Assembly (NCBI GenBank): GCA_018398805.1
Contig: JAGFBZ010000011.1
Location: 2,017,536 to 2,081,535 of the forward strand
Direction: 5' to 3'
Source: Hirundichthys speculiger
Taxonomy: Eukaryota; Chordata; Actinopteri; Beloniformes; Exocoetidae
DNA: 64,000 nt
Shown here piece by piece: positions 21,253 to 31,975 of this stretch. The translations under genes and the position numbers were made by a program. The first letter of the stretch is position 1, and every line of letters begins with the position of its first letter. The notes under the pieces were generated by a model. It was not told the DNA's origin and ran no database searches. It saw nothing but the letters and a program-made list of their open reading frames with translations.

Positions 21253-22463
21253 CTGCAAAAGAAGACAATATAATTTTTTCATTCATATGTTTTTAATTAA
21301 TTATCTGACTGACTCGTTGATTGATTGATCATACATATCTGTAATGTATCTCTGAGCATGCACATAGAAAATTTTGCTCAGCACCTGTATATTTTCTTTC
21401 TTTTACTGTTCAAGATAGAAGGTTAGCTATTAAAAATCTGCATGTTGTAACATGATATGCCAATATTTACGAAGGATGTAAAGTAAGACATCACAAAAAT
21501 ATTTTCTCATTGATTCTTTCATCCTTTAATTTTCAGACTCCAGATATTAGGATGAGATTTATTCAACAATCCATGAAAACTCACCAGTTGCTTGGAAGCA
21601 GCTGGTCTCCTCTCCTGAACACTGTACTGAAGAGCTGCATTGAGAAGTGGAGGGGTCACAAATGTAACACCTCAGGCTGTTAGCTGGTTGAGGATCAGGG
21701 ACTAAAACACAAAAACAACAAAATGATTTTACTGTTTGAAGTTGTCTTTGTCTCCACAGATCAGCTGACACTGAACTTTACTTACAAGGTAGTGTTTGAG
21801 TGTTGCAGTCATCTGTGTTGCAGCACTGAGCAGATGCACGAGCACTCGAAACACCCAAGTTGACTGAAAATGTCACATTGCCTGTTGTTGAACAAAAGGA
21901 GGACGACGCACAGTCCTTGTAGATTTGTGTTCCTTCAGTTCCAGATGAAGTGGCTGCAAAGTCAAAGTGAAGTTTGTTCATGTTGATGGAAAACTCATGT
22001 AATTAGACAGCTCATGTAATACATTTAATTCTGGAGTAATAAATGACAGAAGGAGAAGAATACCTCGAATAGAAGCTGTTATACACATCGTCTCTGAGCC
22101 GCATGTCTTTAATGTTGTACTTGAACACAGCTGATCTGTGCAGGCCTGACACTGGAGGGCTTCAGCTGCAATCAGGAAAAGAGCAGTGAATGAGAAGTGA
22201 AAATCTTGTCTTGGATCAATGAACAGACTTATTGATAGAAATCTATATCTATTTTTCTCGACTGAAATCTTGGACTTTATAAAGTCCATATCAAGATATT
22301 TCATAGACCTCAAATTGTTTCTGAAAATAAATTTGAGCCATAAGGACGGAGAAAAAAATCTGCAACAGTAAAACAATATGATTTTTTTTCTTAACCTAGA
22401 GGAATTGTTTTTACCTGTGCTGGAGATCATCCAGATGAAACTCAGAGAAAAGATCAGCTTCAT
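9526..22463 (-). CDS. Gene B: GPI-anchored two-LU-domain protein with giant mucin-like stalk
   Basis: A five-exon gene (22463-22415, 22165-22064, 21953-21786, 21701-21585, 21252-9526); every junction is GT-AG and phase 1. Order: signal peptide ([17 protein letters not shown]), LU domain 1 with ten cysteines ending [11 protein letters not shown] domain 2 ending [10 protein letters not shown], a Thr/Ala/Pro stalk built from a 7-residue repeat (TTTAAPT), and the C-terminus [20 protein letters not shown], a short hydrophobic GPI-type signal. Such proteins sit on the outer leaflet; the stalk would be densely O-glycosylated. The Thr frame is continuous from 21252 to about 19188 and again near the 3' end, but many indels break it in between, so this assembly does not give one full ORF. 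No ortholog name can be assigned from sequence alone. Confidence 0.8.
9600..21090. repeat. Giant 21-bp VNTR (ggttggtgcagcagtagttgt)
   Basis: Roughly 540 copies. The flanks (9918-10612, 17453-17800, 19190-21090) keep exact 21-bp phase and carry many substitution variants. The core (about 10613-17350, and parts of 17800-19190) is nearly uniform in sequence but full of 1-3 nt insertions and deletions, often T-run changes (gtagtttgtgg) or agt slips. Uniform core with variable edges is usual for minisatellites; the indel style also fits uncorrected long-read errors. Confidence 0.95.
21585..21701 (-). CDS. Gene B exon 4: LU domain 2 N half
   Basis: 117 bp between tgttttag (acceptor) and gtgagt (donor). 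It reads [20 protein letters not shown] then [18 protein letters not shown], giving cysteines 1-5 of a LU domain. Paralogous exons in gene D are 114 bp; the 3-bp difference is an extra Ser codon. Confidence 0.85.
21786..21953 (-). CDS. Gene B exon 3: LU domain 1 C half
   Basis: 168 bp between tttgcag and gtaagt. It reads [20 protein letters not shown] ... [17 protein letters not shown], with the terminal CCxxxxCN of LU domains. Same length as all but one of the paralogous gene D exons. Confidence 0.9.
22064..22165 (-). CDS. Gene B exon 2: LU domain 1 N half
   Basis: 102 bp between gattgcag and a gtattc donor. It reads [20 protein letters not shown] then [13 protein letters not shown]. Five cysteines in LU spacing (LQC-x2-C near the mature N-terminus). 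Confidence 0.88.
22415..22463 (-). CDS. Gene B exon 1: signal peptide
   Basis: 49 bp from the ATG at 22463 to a gtaaaa donor. [16 protein letters not shown] is a short basic-hydrophobic signal sequence, and cleavage is expected just before EALQC at the start of exon 2. The ATG is the first one downstream of the TATA box. Confidence 0.85.
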
Positions 22464-22520
22464 CTCGATGAAAAGGTCAGCGCTGCAGATTAGTAGTCTT
22501 GGTTTGTGAGCTGCATTACA

Positions 22521-22529
22521 CTTTTTATA
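22521..22529 (-). promoter_or_regulatory. TATA box of gene B
   Basis: TATAAAAAG on the minus strand, about 60 bp upstream of the ATG at 22463, predicting a transcription start near 22495. A related promoter survives at 40145-40340. Confidence 0.6.
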
Positions 22530-22700
22530 CTGTACAGATGACCTCACCGACTGGGTGTGCTCCCATTTTTATCGCATTACTGTTCAGACACCTGCCTCTT
22601 CTTTTGTTATACATCAGAACAACAAGTAAACACACCTTAAAACACACCTTTTTGTTGCCGTCAACATTCTTGCCAATAAACTGGACGCCCTGTTTTACGT
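22530..22700 (-). promoter_or_regulatory. Proximal upstream region of gene B shared with orphan promoter
   Basis: Blocks such as gactgggtgtgc/cactgggtgc, tcttcttttgt and cacaccttaaaacacac recur in order at 40190-40300. Conservation in a duplicated flank is expected anyway, so regulatory function is a suggestion only. Confidence 0.4.
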
Positions 22701-22906
22701 CTTTCAGTGTTTTTGTCCTCCTTGGTCCTTCTCCATCACTGTGTAGTTCAAACTAAAAGCATGACTTCTGATGGTTCCAGGTTAGAATGAAGCTCTTTAG
22801 ACATTTGTGAGTGATTTCCAACAGACACAAACTGTAATGATCTTAAAAAAAAACAACCTCTAACCATAAAGGTAAAATCTGCACTCTACATTAAAACATA
22901 AGATGC

Positions 22907-22908
22907 AA

Positions 22909-22977
<69 letters not shown>
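22907..22977. repeat. (ATCT)n-(AT)n microsatellite
   Basis: About nine ATCT units followed by about 17 AT units; it is the target into which the Tc1-like element at 22978 inserted. Confidence 0.95.
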
Positions 22978-22980
<3 letters not shown>

Positions 22981-23337
22981 TCATGGAAAAAATTATTAGA
23001 CCACCCTTGTTTTCCTCAGTTTCTTGTTCATTTTAATGCCTGGTACAACTAAAGGTACATTTGTTTGGACAAACATAACGATAACCACAAAGATTGCTCA
23101 TAAGAGTTTTATTTAAGAGCTGATATCTTACCATTTTCCATGGTTTTCTTGATTATAACCTAAATCACTTAAGTTTTTACATCAATAGCTATGGCGTTGT
23201 ACTGCCAAAAACACTGCTTTTATGCATTCAGTGTTTTCTTTTCTGTCTGTTTTAGTCACATGATGACGTTTAGTGGTACCAGGTATTAAAATGAACAAGA
23301 AAGTGAAGAAAAAATGATGGTCTAATAATTTTTTCCA

Positions 23338-23340
<3 letters not shown>
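22978..23340. mobile_element. Tc1-like MITE (cagtcatggaaaaaattatt ends)
   Basis: The left end cagtcatggaaaaaattatt and the right end aataattttttccatga are inverted, with TA on both sides. The right end lacks the terminal ctg. At 363 bp there is no transposase. This family is common in fish; the Tc1/mariner assignment rests on the TA target and remembered sequence. Confidence 0.75.
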
Positions 23341-23422
<82 letters not shown>

Positions 23423-23537
23423 ATATCTATATATATATATATCTATATATATCTATATATCTAGCTCTATATATCTCTATCTCTCTCTCTCTCTCTATAT
23501 ATATATCTATATCTATATATATTCTATATATATCTAT

Positions 23538-23578
<41 letters not shown>
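23341..23578. repeat. Compound AT / ATCT / CT / GA microsatellite
   Basis: Long (TA)n, then mixed TATC and CT, then (GA)n at 23541-23578. Confidence 0.95.
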
Positions 23579-23582
<4 letters not shown>

Positions 23583-23614
23583 TATGTATATTAGATTAGA
23601 TGTATGTACTTTAT

Positions 23615-23715
23615 GCCTTTCGCCTTAAGAAAGCTGGGATAGGCTCCAGCAGATCCTTGTGACCCTGCATAGGACTGAGTGGGCATAGATAATGGATGGA
23701 TGGATGGATAGATGT
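23615..23715 (-). repeat. Partial copy of the teleost repeat with (GATG)-type tail
   Basis: Contains gctgggataggctccagcag and gggcatagataatggatgg; reverse orientation relative to 3095-3452. Confidence 0.8.
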
Positions 23716-24344
23716 ACTTTATGTTGTTTTTATATATTTGTTATATCAATGTATGTCATATTTGTTTTATAGATATATACTGTATCTGTGTGTGTGTGGG
23801 TAAAATCCTGTTTTGAAAACATAATGTTTAACATCTTAAATGGTTTTCAGAGACTAAAAAATAAAAGTTTTTCATAAACATCTTTAAAAATTCTTAATAT
23901 TTTAGAAGGAATGTGTTTGCTGCTTTCAAACTGTTAGATTGATTGCTAATGGCATCAGTGCTAATAAATATCTTCATTCATACATTTAGGCCTGTGTTTG
24001 TGTATGTAATTATTATTTTTTATTTTCTGAAAATATTCTAAACTGACATGAAAAGAGTAATCTTTTTGACCTGGACTGTATTTACTTACCTTTGCACAAT
24101 TATTTCAGTTTTCACCATGTATCCATCCATCCAAATAATTTTCTTTTTCTTAAAAAATCAAAACAAATTGTGCTGATGTTTCAAAAATAAAGAGAAAATT
24201 TGTGCTGTTTATTTCTGTCCAACAGCACAAAGACATTTTTCCTTTGAAAATTTGTTCTTGAAATAGCTGACGTACGACTGTGATTGAAGCAAAATAAAAA
24301 TAGATAAGTGGTGAAACACATCCTCTCTTGTTGTCTTATGGGAA

Positions 24345-24515
24345 ACTGCTGAGATTCTAGTCAGGATGGAAAAATTCACATATGTAACAAATGTGGGTGT
24401 GACACACGACCTGCTTGACATAAAGTAAATATTATGAGTCATTCTCAAATACTGAGATAATTTAATTATTTAAAGAACAGCAGGTGTGGTAAAGACAATT
24501 AAAAACAAAGAAAAC
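24345..24515. repeat. Family upstream module, copy beside gene B
   Basis: Carries ctagtcagg.tg, gtgggtgtgacacac and aacagcaggtgtggtaaaga. Related copies: from 6517 (fused to gene A), 38276-38470 (inverted) and 41580-41730. It marks where gene units were duplicated or rearranged. Confidence 0.6.
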
Positions 24516-24550
24516 AATCCAAAAATAGCCATGCTTGTTTAAATTCTTTC

Positions 24551-24567
24551 GGGCCTGTCATTAAATG

Positions 24568-24621
<54 letters not shown>

Positions 24622-24660
24622 ATATATATAATTTTTTTTTTTTTTTTTTTACATTTAATG
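24551..24660. repeat. AT-rich hairpin
   Basis: cattaaatgtaaaaaaaaat and its inverse attttttttttttttttttacatttaatg flank an (AT)n core, so the 110 bp can fold into one stem. The AT run continues to 24760 and includes a small palindrome, agcacttatttttttaagtgct, at about 24676-24698. Confidence 0.8.
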
Positions 24661-24695
24661 AATATATATATATATAGCACTTATTTTTTTAAGTG

Positions 24696-24761
<66 letters not shown>

Positions 24762-24779
24762 TAGGTCTATAGGCCTACT

Positions 24780-25320
24780 TCTTGCATAAGAATATGCAAG
24801 TCTTTTGAATGACTGAATTAAGTTTTCCCAAACCATGTGGAAAAATATTTTATGGTCAGACGGGACAATTGTAAAAACAAACATAGGAAACTATGTGCAG
24901 GAAGTTGATCATTTATAAAAGTGATCTTGGAAATGTTCAGCAAATCAGATAGAATATTTCAAAATGATCAGAAAAGTTTGACTGAGCATAATTTTTAGGA
25001 ACTAATTTGCTTAATTCAAAAACTGGAAGTGCATACATGAGGTTTTAGAAGAGAACTTTATCACAAAAACTGCCATGTTTTATTTTGTGAAGCACTTTGT
25101 GTTGCATTTTTAATGTATGAAAAGTGCTATATAAATAAAGTTTGATTTGATTTAATTTGATCTCTGCTATCAGTTTACTCTCATAATTTTCATTAGCCTG
25201 GTCAAAATGAAAACTAACACTTATAATCTGCAGTTATAACCTGAATGAAAAAAACTATTAATCTATGTAGTTGGCAGTAAAACAGTTATATGAATACTAT
25301 AAGTTAGATTAATTCAATTT
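24780..25320. repeat. Duplicated spacer (copy 2)
   Basis: Paralog of 8400-8925, interrupted by the LINE tail at 25080-25155. No gene is seen. Confidence 0.6.
25080..25155 (+). mobile_element. LINE 3' tail (L2/Maui-like)
   Basis: Only the end is present: cactttgtgttgcattttta, gtgctatataaataaag and TTTGAT-type repeats. Severely 5'-truncated. Confidence 0.65.
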
Positions 25321-25856
25321 AATTTTATTTGTATAGCGTCTGTTACAATGCCAATTGTCTCTAGGCGCTTTACAAAGGCCCAGAGCATGACCCTTGAGCA
25401 AGTATCATTAACTAAAATTATAATATTAAATCCTAATCAAGGATAATGGCATGTAAAAAAAAAATCCCACAGTGGGAGAAAAAAAACCTTTAAGCCAAAC
25501 AGTGTGAAGGAAAAAGTCTACTTTAAGAGCAGGACCTGGCTCATATGGGGGGACCTTCCTGCCGAAGGCCAGCCGAGAGAGAGGAGATAGGACAGAGAGA
25601 GGATGGAGGACAGAGAGAGGATGGAGGACAGAGAGAGGATAGAGGACAGAGAGAGGATGGAGGACAGAGAGAGGATGGAGGACAGAGAGAGGATGGAGGA
25701 CAGAGAGAGGATAGAGGACAGAGAGAGGATGGAGGACAGAGAGAGGAGAGCACATACATCCTGGCAACACTACACTAGACAAAATGTATAAACAGTTATC
25801 ATCCATTAGCTTTAGCACCAAGAATTCCAGTATATTCTGACTGGTTCATTGTTACA
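25315..25856 (+). repeat. Teleost interspersed repeat, left part (split copy)
   Basis: Matches 7432-7700 (actaaaattataatattaaa, gagcaggacctggctca, ggggggaccttcctgcc). It continues at 32185-32262 after the inserted CACTA-like element. Confidence 0.75.
25587..25750. repeat. 18-bp minisatellite (gatggaggacagagagag)
   Basis: About nine units, with gatagagg variants. Its period is a multiple of 3, so it creates an open frame of MEDRER type on the plus strand that is not a gene. Confidence 0.9.
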
Positions 25857-26548
25857 CACTAGAAAACATTGGGTTAAAAATAACCCAACTTTAACCCAAC
25901 CCCTGGGTCACTATTGGTCTCACCCAACCCTGGGTTGTTTTAACCCAGTGGACTGGGTTGAACCAACAACCCAACCAGTTGGGTTATTGATTCAACCCAA
26001 ACAGTGGGTTGATTTAACCCAACAGGTTGGGTACATTCTACCCAATTATTTGGTTTATTTTTTAACTCAGCATTGATGTTAATTTCACCCCATTGCTGGA
26101 TAATATTAACCCAATCTATGTGTTGTTTTATATATTGTCTTTTCCACTATTAAATAATGGTTATTATAATAAATGTTTGCAAATTATGAAGTGCATTTTA
26201 AAATCCATTTAACATCTATACATCTATTCTGGATATATCCTACTCAATAAAGAAATAAACAACTGCACAGATTTTAAGTAATTTAATAGTCCATCTAACA
26301 ATAGATTTTCTTCACATTATAAATAAAAAAAAAAAAACAGAAGTCAAAACATGACATGACAACATTTGAATAGTCTTGAATGGATGACAATTTTTTTTGT
26401 AGATGTGCTTTATCTAGAGTGCATGGACACAAACATTTTAGCACAAGTTGCACTACAGTCACTTTTGTTGTTTTTACAAGTGAGCGAGCGAGCACGCAGA
26501 CATGTTGGCTTTAAGCTTTATGCAGGTACACAAATACAAATTTGCGTT

Positions 26549-27101
26549 TTAATATCTGAGAGGTCTCCTGGTGCCTGGACCTTCTTCTCTGACAGCCAGT
26601 CGAATGATTTTGTCCACATACTGAAGCCACTGGAGAAACTTGTCACCGTTACCAAGACACTGAAGTCCTGTGCAATCTGTGAATAATAATAAAAAACTAA
26701 TCATAAGTGTTGTATCAGTGTTGTGGCACGACTTTGTGCAAATTTCAATGGTAAGGTGCACATACCATTCCTGGTGTGATTAGGAGAGGAAACTTATTTA
26801 AAACATCTGTGATGTTTTTCCCTGAGTTTTCTCTGATCTATTTTGCTCTGTATTGGGCCGTAACTCTCATGTATTCATCCACCTGGCTGGCTGGCTGCGT
26901 ATTGTATTTTAACCACTCCATCCTATTTTTTAGCATCCTCAGGAGGAATGGATGAGTCTGAAAACACAGTGGGATGTCATCATTAAATTGGCTGTTGAAC
27001 ATGGGAAGTCTACCTGCGGAGTGTATGAAGATGTTTCTCAATGCTACAAGCCATCTACTATACAGACTGTTCACCATGACACTTGGATAACTACGATACA
27101 A
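26549..27101 (-). pseudogene. Possible decayed transposase C-terminus in the CACTA-like element
   Basis: Two minus-strand pieces are readable: 27101-26838 (FQTHPFLLRMLKNRMEWLKY, QVDEYMRVTAQYRAK) and 26690-26549 (NGDKFLQWLQYVDKIIRLAV, then GPGTRRPLRY and a stop). Composition and position suggest the end of a transposase gene of the host element, but I do not recognise a motif. They could also be fortuitous. Confidence 0.3.
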
Positions 27102-27463
27102 TGGATTACTAATCGTTTATTGATTATAAACAAACCCCCCCCTAGCATGATCAACAATGATGAGCACTGATGTATATTTCTCAGATTATTCGTGACTATG
27201 TCATACCTGTCAAGTATCTCGTTTTGGCCGGGAAAGTCCCGTATTCTACTCTTCTCTCCCGCTGTCCTCCCATATTAGTATTTTTCCCGTAAATCTCCCG
27301 TATTTTAACTCGCGTTATTAAAAAAGACTTACCTTACCTCGCGATAACTGCCACAGCAGTAGCCCACTACAGGTACAGTAGGTGGTAGATGTCGCGAGGT
27401 TAGTGTGTGACAGTGTGCGAAACAAAACAAAAAAAAAAAAACATTGTTACAGAGAATAGGATT

Positions 27464-27926
27464 GTACGATGGAGTATTAGGGCCACACTGAGAAAAAAAA
27501 TTGTGGGCAATGATTTTTTTTTTCATTACTCACTTACGAGAATAAAGTCGAAATGTCGAGAATAAAGTCGAAATGCAGTTTCCAGAATAAAGTCGAAATG
27601 TCGAGAATAAAGTCGAAATGCAGTTTCCAGAATTCCAGAATCAGAATAGTTTCTTTTTCTGAATAGGCGCAATTTCTGACACAGTCTCTTCAAAGTACGA
27701 ATACTTATTACTATACTGTGTCTATGTGATAAAAACACATAGACACAGACATTATGTTGGTAGAATAAAGCTGGTTTGAATATATCTTTAAGACAACTTT
27801 ATTCTGGAAACTGCATTTTGACTTTAATCTCGACATTTCGACTTTCTTCTCGTAAGTGAGGAATGAAAAAAAAAAATCATTGCCCCAAATTTTTTTTTAT
27901 CAGTGTGGCCCTAATACTCCGTCGTA
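27464..27926. mobile_element. MITE with long inverted repeats and GGATTG duplication
   Basis: The left end tacgatggagtattagggcc and the right-end complement tacgacggagtattagggcc match at 19 of 20 bases. The flanks GGATTG (27458-27463 and 27927-27932) are direct copies, or 8 bp (TAGGATTG) if TA overlaps the end. Inside both arms, gagaataaagtcgaaatg units recur in opposite directions. 463 bp, no coding capacity. Confidence 0.85.
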
Positions 27927-28331
27927 GGATTGCGTTCTTTTCTCATGTAAAATAAACTACTCTGGACCGGTCCACAAATACACTCCTTCCAAAACAGTCA
28001 TAAAGAATGCAAAGTCTGCAACAAATGAGTACAAGTCATTAAAAGAGTAAAGAAAAGTCACATGAAATGAGATGAAAAGCTGTAAAAGAAGAGCAATATG
28101 AAATGAAAACAATGTGTGGAAAGAAAATCAAATATAAATGTAAATACAAGCAAAGCCGGGCTGCACATTAAAGTGATCGGGAGCTTTCCCGGCCCAAACC
28201 ATCGATGTGGACCACGGGGACAACTAATTTTAACTATTTTTTTTTGTCACTTCTTTTGTCTTATTCTTGCATTAATATCAATTAAGTTGCAACCGCCCGT
28301 TGCATCATAGTGGATTAAATAGGTCCACAGC

Positions 28332-29471
28332 TAGGGGTGCTCCGATCGATCGGTGACCTGATCGGATCGGCCGATATGCATATGATTGGGATCGGTCAGA
28401 ATTGTCATTAAAGCCGATCAAAAGAGCCGATCAAAAACGCTCTATTCTCGTGCGCATACACTGTCTATAGACCTTTTCGGGCCAGCCCCCCGGAAGTACC
28501 CCGTCCGCCATTGCGGGGTTGTGCTACAGAGCGACACTTTCACCGGCTCGCAGATTAACCAGTGTTTTTCTCTTTCTACAAATAGATATTTTTATAATGT
28601 CGAGTCAGTCGAGTGGGAATACATGTTCCGTCATAAACTGCCAACAATGGCGTGAAAATTCAACAATGGAAGAAGAAAGTATGAAATACACAAGCCTTTA
28701 CTGCACGAAGACTGCCTTGTTTGCAGCCATACAGTTTGCACCGATTTCCTGGGCGCACCGACAACCAAGAAGTTAGGAAGACGTGGGTGAAAAATATCAA
28801 CAGAAAGGACTTAGTTCCAAATGAATACAGCCGGGTGAGTTTTTGTTAACATTCAATCTCGTACTACTTATAGTCTCGCTGAGAGTCCCGGACGATTCTG
28901 GCCGAAAGAACAGCAGTATGAGGCTACTGTAGCCCTCGGCACTAGCACAAGCCTATAAATGAATGAATGAATGACTTAGGAGAATGATTAAATAAATTAA
29001 ATATAACATTAACACATAGCCTAATTTACCGCTAGCGTTAACGTTACAGTAGCATAATCTTTATGGCTTGTTGACATTAGTTATAGCCAGCGTTGCAGCG
29101 TTCCACAGTTTTTAGTGTTTGATTATGGGAATAGATCATGCTATTTCCATAACCAATCATTAAAAACAGCGATAAACTACCTTCATCTGTAACTGGAGGC
29201 CACTGCCTAACATCATCAATCCAAGACATGTCTGCGTTATCCGTAACAGATGCTCCACGCTGCTGTGTTTGGGTTACTGAGGTGGAGCACCGCACACTAC
29301 AGTTATGGCGGGGCCACTAGGGGGCGCATGTCCACAATTTTCAAGTCGAATAGGTCTAAGACAGCAAGAAACAAAGGGAAATAAATACGATCGGTGATCG
29401 GTATCGGATCGGCCGATATTGATTTCAGTGATCGGTGATCGGCCCCAAAAACCCTGATCGGAGCACCCCTA
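28332..29471. mobile_element. hAT element carrying a THAP-like exon
   Basis: Ends taggggtgctccgatc and its inverse gatcggagcacccctA are flanked by a perfect 8-bp direct repeat TCCACAGC (28324-28331 and 29472-29479), diagnostic of hAT. Subterminal gatcggtgatcgg motifs occur at both ends. Instead of a transposase the 1140 bp holds a promoter-like block and a THAP-like first exon. Confidence 0.9.
28597..28834 (+). pseudogene. THAP-like zinc-finger first exon inside hAT element
   Basis: From the ATG at 28597 the reading is MSSQSSGNTCSVINCQQWRE, a C-x4-C start like THAP domains. Further on, in another frame, RKTWVKNINRKDLVPNEYSR resembles the middle of a THAP domain and ends exactly at a gtgagt donor (28835-28840). 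The frame change between the parts means decay. Upstream, ccggaagt and ccgccattgc (28490-28515) look like ETS and YY1/NRF-type housekeeping promoter elements. Whether it is a captured host gene or an old transposase start (some transposases have THAP domains) is open. Confidence 0.45.
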
Positions 29472-29594
29472 TCCACAGCCCCTTCCTAGAAAATCTGTGG
29501 TTCTACTACCATGTAAGCAGCATAATTCCCCCCGACCCCTCCCATGTGTTTCAGGTGGTTTGGCCCAAGGCTCGTCTTTACTGTAAATCACACT

Positions 29595-30698
29595 GGCGCG
29601 AAACAGAAAGAGGCTGGGCGGAACGGAGAGGGCTAAAATAAAAAAAAGAAAGGAGGCGGCGGCCAAATGTGCCAAATTAACTGATATCTTCTCAAGACAA
29701 GCTGGTAGGTTACTGAAAGAGAGATGGATAATTGGCCTGGTTGTGAATTTTATCATATAACGTGGCGAGCGTTTGCAACTGTCACAACTATCAACTTAAA
29801 AATGTCACAATGTAGGTATATGATTATCTATGCTTAAAGTGCATTCATATTTCCATAGAAGAACCGAAAACTTGTTGCTTTAAATGCCAGTTAACCATTT
29901 TGATGAACAGAGTTGTTGTAGTTCTTTATTTGTAGCTTGCCTGTATTAGCACCAACGTGCACAGGTTAACGCAATTAGACATATTAAACAGGTTGTGTAA
30001 CAGGCTATTTGTTAGGGTATTAAATGCATGTCAAACGTGCTATTTAGACTGCATTATTTAGAAGTGCTGTATACCAATATTGCGCTTGGTTCGTGGGCGT
30101 GAGGGCAGGTGTTATTAAAAAAAATATTCTTAATAATAATAGGCCTAATAATAAAATAGGCTACTCGAGAGTGTGCACGTTCTACATGCCTTAGCTTCTC
30201 TGCAACTGTAGCCTATTTCGTCTCGCCGTTATATCGTGCATTTCCACAGGCGCGCAAACATGAACAACTCAATGTTAACTGTCTTTTTCATGGTTCTGGA
30301 ATGTTTTGTAGCATCAGCGCAGGATTCCAGAACCACTGATGATCCAGATGAGGGCAGGACTGCTGAAGGGCCAGGTAGAGGAAGACAGTTAGTCAAGATA
30401 GACGTTTATGATAGAAAATATGGCATAGTCTATAGAAGAACAACAGAAGTTATGTAAAGGAACTTTGATTTGTGAAAGGACTTCTTTATCATTATCTTTA
30501 TTTTATTTGAATTTCAATTATACATTGTTAAAGGGGCGTGAATAATTGTATGCCATAATCTAAATAAAATAAAAGGCATTGTGAGAGAATTGTTTTTTGT
30601 TTTATCTTTTTCTATGTACTCAAATTTGTCCTCCGTATCAGAGTGGCCTGAATTTGAATTAAATTCCCGGACTGAGAAAAGGGCCCACTCCGGCCCTG
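29595..30698 (+). mobile_element. Relic of a second hAT element (transposase exon 1 and right end)
   Basis: Plus strand 29596-29706 reads RNRKRLGGTERAKIKKRKEA then AAKCAKLTDIFSRQAG at a gtaggt donor, the basic N-terminal exon typical of fish hAT transposases. A second short ORF begins about 30260 (AQDSRTTDDPDEGRTAEGPG and on), stopping at 30457. The right end cactccggccctg (30686-30698) is a hAT-like terminus. The catalytic region is absent. The left end is not identified; the THAP-carrying hAT lies just upstream and may be inserted in it. Confidence 0.5.
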
Positions 30699-30827
30699 AA
30701 TACAAGCAATGTTAATTGAACAAAAAATATGAAAATCCCTTCAAATAAATACTCTTCATATACACGCCCTTTTGTGTTTTCATTTAGGCTGTAATGAATG
30801 TTCACATTATATCAATGTGGCTTTATG

Positions 30828-31019
30828 CACAGCTGCACTACTTCCTGACCTTCAGCCAGCTGCTGGGTTTTCTGTGTGCCATTAATTGACAAACTGATTA
30901 ATCCAGGTGTGTCTGACCTCACAGCAATGGTCAGACACACCTGGATTGATCAGCTTGTCCAATAATGGCACACAGAAAACAAAATATCTGGCTGAGGTTC
31001 AGGAAGTAGTGTAGCTGTG
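30828..31019. repeat. 192-bp fold-back hairpin
   Basis: The left arm (30828-30918) and right arm (30929-31019) are near-perfect inverses: cacagctgcactacttcctg / caggaagtagtgtagctgtg and aatccaggtgtgtctgacc / ggtcagacacacctggatt, with only a 10-nt loop (tcacagcaat). It could be a fold-back MITE or a hairpin-forming transcript. Confidence 0.9.
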
Positions 31020-31975
31020 ATTTTAGCTTTTTTGTACACACAAAATGTAAGGGATACTGGAGCTTGGTTGGGATGGTGGCACTGCTCACGGCAAGCAGCA
31101 GAAAATTTCCCTTATTTTCAAATCCAAAACTTGACGGGTATGCTATGTACATCCACTGTTGTAACGTTAAATGAACAACATTAACATACATTCAGTTAGT
31201 TAACCTGATGAAACCCATCCCAATAATAGCAAAATTAACGCAACCTTATTTAAACATTACTGCTATGAATAATCTCGATAGTAAATTTACATTTGACGAG
31301 TGGAACTGACTGTGTTTTGTAGAAGCACAAGAAAAGACCGCCTAAACCCGTGTAACGGCTTCTTTGTGGCAAATAACCCAGTAGTTGGGTCAATAATAAC
31401 AACACAGTTGGGTTAAAACAACCTGACTGAATGCTGACAGTTATTTTTCAATATTTTTCTTTTTTTAACATTTGCTATAGCTGTCTGGTTATACGTGTTA
31501 AGTAGTGTGGTATGGTGCAGTGTGGAATTGCTTACTGGCCTGCTCATGGACCTGGATCAGAGATTGTATAAAGACCTGGACCTAGAACCATCATCACATT
31601 TACAGGGATTGTGCTGTCTGTTGTCACCACAATAGCTACTAAGAATATGTGGAGTTTGCTATACATGATAGTAAAATGCTACAAAAGCAAGGTCAAATGC
31701 ACAATTATGTGCGCGCTTGTGTGTGTGGGTGTGTGTGTGTGCATGCTCGTCCTAGCAGTGATCATCACATAAAGACAACTGGTCTGCTATAGCGGTCTTC
31801 AGTCCTGTCTGAATAATTACTGTAAGCTTCAGTACTACTATAGAGTTGTTTCCACAATTAATAAGCAAAACTATTTTTTTAAGATAAAAATGAGGAGAAA
31901 CAAACTTTGCTCATTGTGTCTTCTGGATACAGCTCCTTTGTCAGTTGTAAAATGGCTGCTTAAAGGAAGTTTTTA
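31020..31975. other. Interior of CACTA-like element, no recognisable gene
   Basis: Contains aaccca-type subterminal motifs (31370-31420) and a short TG run near 31720-31740. No coding signal is seen. Confidence 0.5.

Noticed and set aside
19182..21296. Plus-strand open frame of 704 codons (Val/Gly/Ala repeats)
   Set aside because: It is the antisense of the gene B stalk repeat. It has no start context, splice signal or complexity of its own.
23337..23594. Open frame of Tyr/Ile repeats
   Set aside because: Translation of an AT/TATC microsatellite.
25545..25791. Open frames of MEDRERMEDRER type
   Set aside because: Product of an 18-bp GA-rich minisatellite inside an interspersed repeat.
25857..25866. 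3-bp target duplication for the CACTA-like element
   Set aside because: The flanks are aca and tgt when the ends are set at CACTA, not direct copies. TA could be shared if the ends are set at CACAC, so I did not claim a duplication.
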